From the NCBI GenBank assembly GCA_946811185.2, contig OX328099.1, positions 14,969,859 through 15,033,858 of the forward strand: DNA of 64,000 nt, read 5' to 3'. This DNA is from Hippopus hippopus. Its lineage: Eukaryota > Mollusca > Bivalvia > Cardiida > Cardiidae. The first letter of the stretch is position 1; each line of letters starts with the position of its first letter. The position numbers were made by a program, and so were the translations under genes. Shown piece by piece: positions 63,695 through 64,000 of the stretch. The notes under the pieces were generated by a model, which saw nothing but the letters and a program-made list of their open reading frames with translations, was not told the origin of the DNA and did not search any database.

Positions 63695-64000
63695 GTTTTA
63701 CTTGGATACAGCGTGTTTGGTTTTCTCTCAAATACGTTTACTGCAACCGAGTAAGAATGTGTTCCACAGTGTTAAATTAAGACAATTTCTATTGTCAGCT
63801 GTAAGTTTTTGCGAACTACAAAAAAGAATTTAATATTGAATGATAGGGAAATGACAACCGCATGAAGTGTACTTGTGGTGTTATAATGGGCGAAAAATAA
63901 CTCAGTTCGGTTATGTTTGCCTCCATTAAACAAACCAAATGGCGCCAAGAAACCACAACATTTCGGCCGTACTGCAGTGCAGTCAAAATCAATAAAAAGC
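63695..64000. other. Flank of the minus-strand exon candidate
   Basis: Would hold its promoter and 5' leader. GC-richer motifs appear near 63930-63990 (gccaagaaaccac, tttcggccg), but no TATA box is clear. Confidence 0.35.

Larger units (their letters stand above)
55113..64000 (+). other. SLC35D intron 3, at least 8.9 kb
   Basis: It starts at GTGAGT. I looked for the next family segment (PLPLLY and the following LS/N-LPMFTVLR motif) and did not find it. The stretch carries more MITE-A, two HINEs and a minus-strand exon candidate. Confidence 0.55.

Noticed and set aside
1..64000. CRISPR-like arrays
   Set aside because: Repeats with regular spacing are HINE units or minisatellites in a spliced, eukaryotic genome; there are no unique spacers between short identical repeats.

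Overview
The window looks like nuclear DNA of a mollusc, most likely a bivalve. It is AT-rich, has GT-AG introns of 2.5 and 23 kb, tRNA-headed SINEs with ATCA tails, Helentron-like elements with tandem-repeat cores, and very dense MITEs. Nothing resembles a bacterial operon, and I found no rRNA gene, functional tRNA gene, CRISPR array or viral gene. The organism call is inference from gene structure and repeat style.

Host genes are few. (1) An intronless 262-codon gene at 19015-19803 (+) encodes a secreted protein with three EGF-like modules; a palindromic CRE and a TATA box lie upstream. (2) The first three coding exons of an SLC35D-type nucleotide-sugar transporter lie at 29053-29177, 31637-31670 and 55026-55112 (+). 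They join in phase, and I see no later exon before 64000. (3) A possible first coding exon of an unknown minus-strand gene is at 63575-63694.

The rest is mobile DNA. Family names used in the entries: MITE-A (TTAA-flanked, piggyBac-like ends, perfect central hairpin, about 45 copies or fragments); MITE-B (centre GATCAGACTGCAC); MITE-C (ends GAGCCATGCTCTG); MITE-D (ends CACGCGAAAAGG); SINE types S1-S5; HINE for Helentron-like elements with 27- to 163-bp-scale tandem cores and a GGCC hairpin followed by CTTGTTT; and several hAT-like elements. Layout: 0-18 kb MITEs, SINEs, one TRIM and two elements with long palindromes; 18.5-20 kb the EGF gene; 20-29 kb MITE-C/B/D, SINEs and a GTAGTT-rich element; 29-55 kb SLC35D introns packed with nested MITE-A, HINE and hAT copies; 55-64 kb more MITE-A and HINE, then the minus-strand exon.

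The most notable item is a complete 557-bp TRIM at 4457-5013. Its LTRs carry a tRNA-like Pol III promoter, the primer-binding site matches tRNA-Pro exactly, there is a polypurine tract, and a 4-bp target duplication flanks it. Next come arrays of nuclear-receptor-type motifs (ERE-like palindromes and DR2 repeats) inside two HINE families, two HINEs inserted at the same spot of MITE-A, MITE-A inserted into itself three times, and a 27-bp minisatellite that seems to have grown from a MITE-A arm. Repeat edges are read by eye and may be off by about 10 bp; copy calls rest on comparison of copies within the window.
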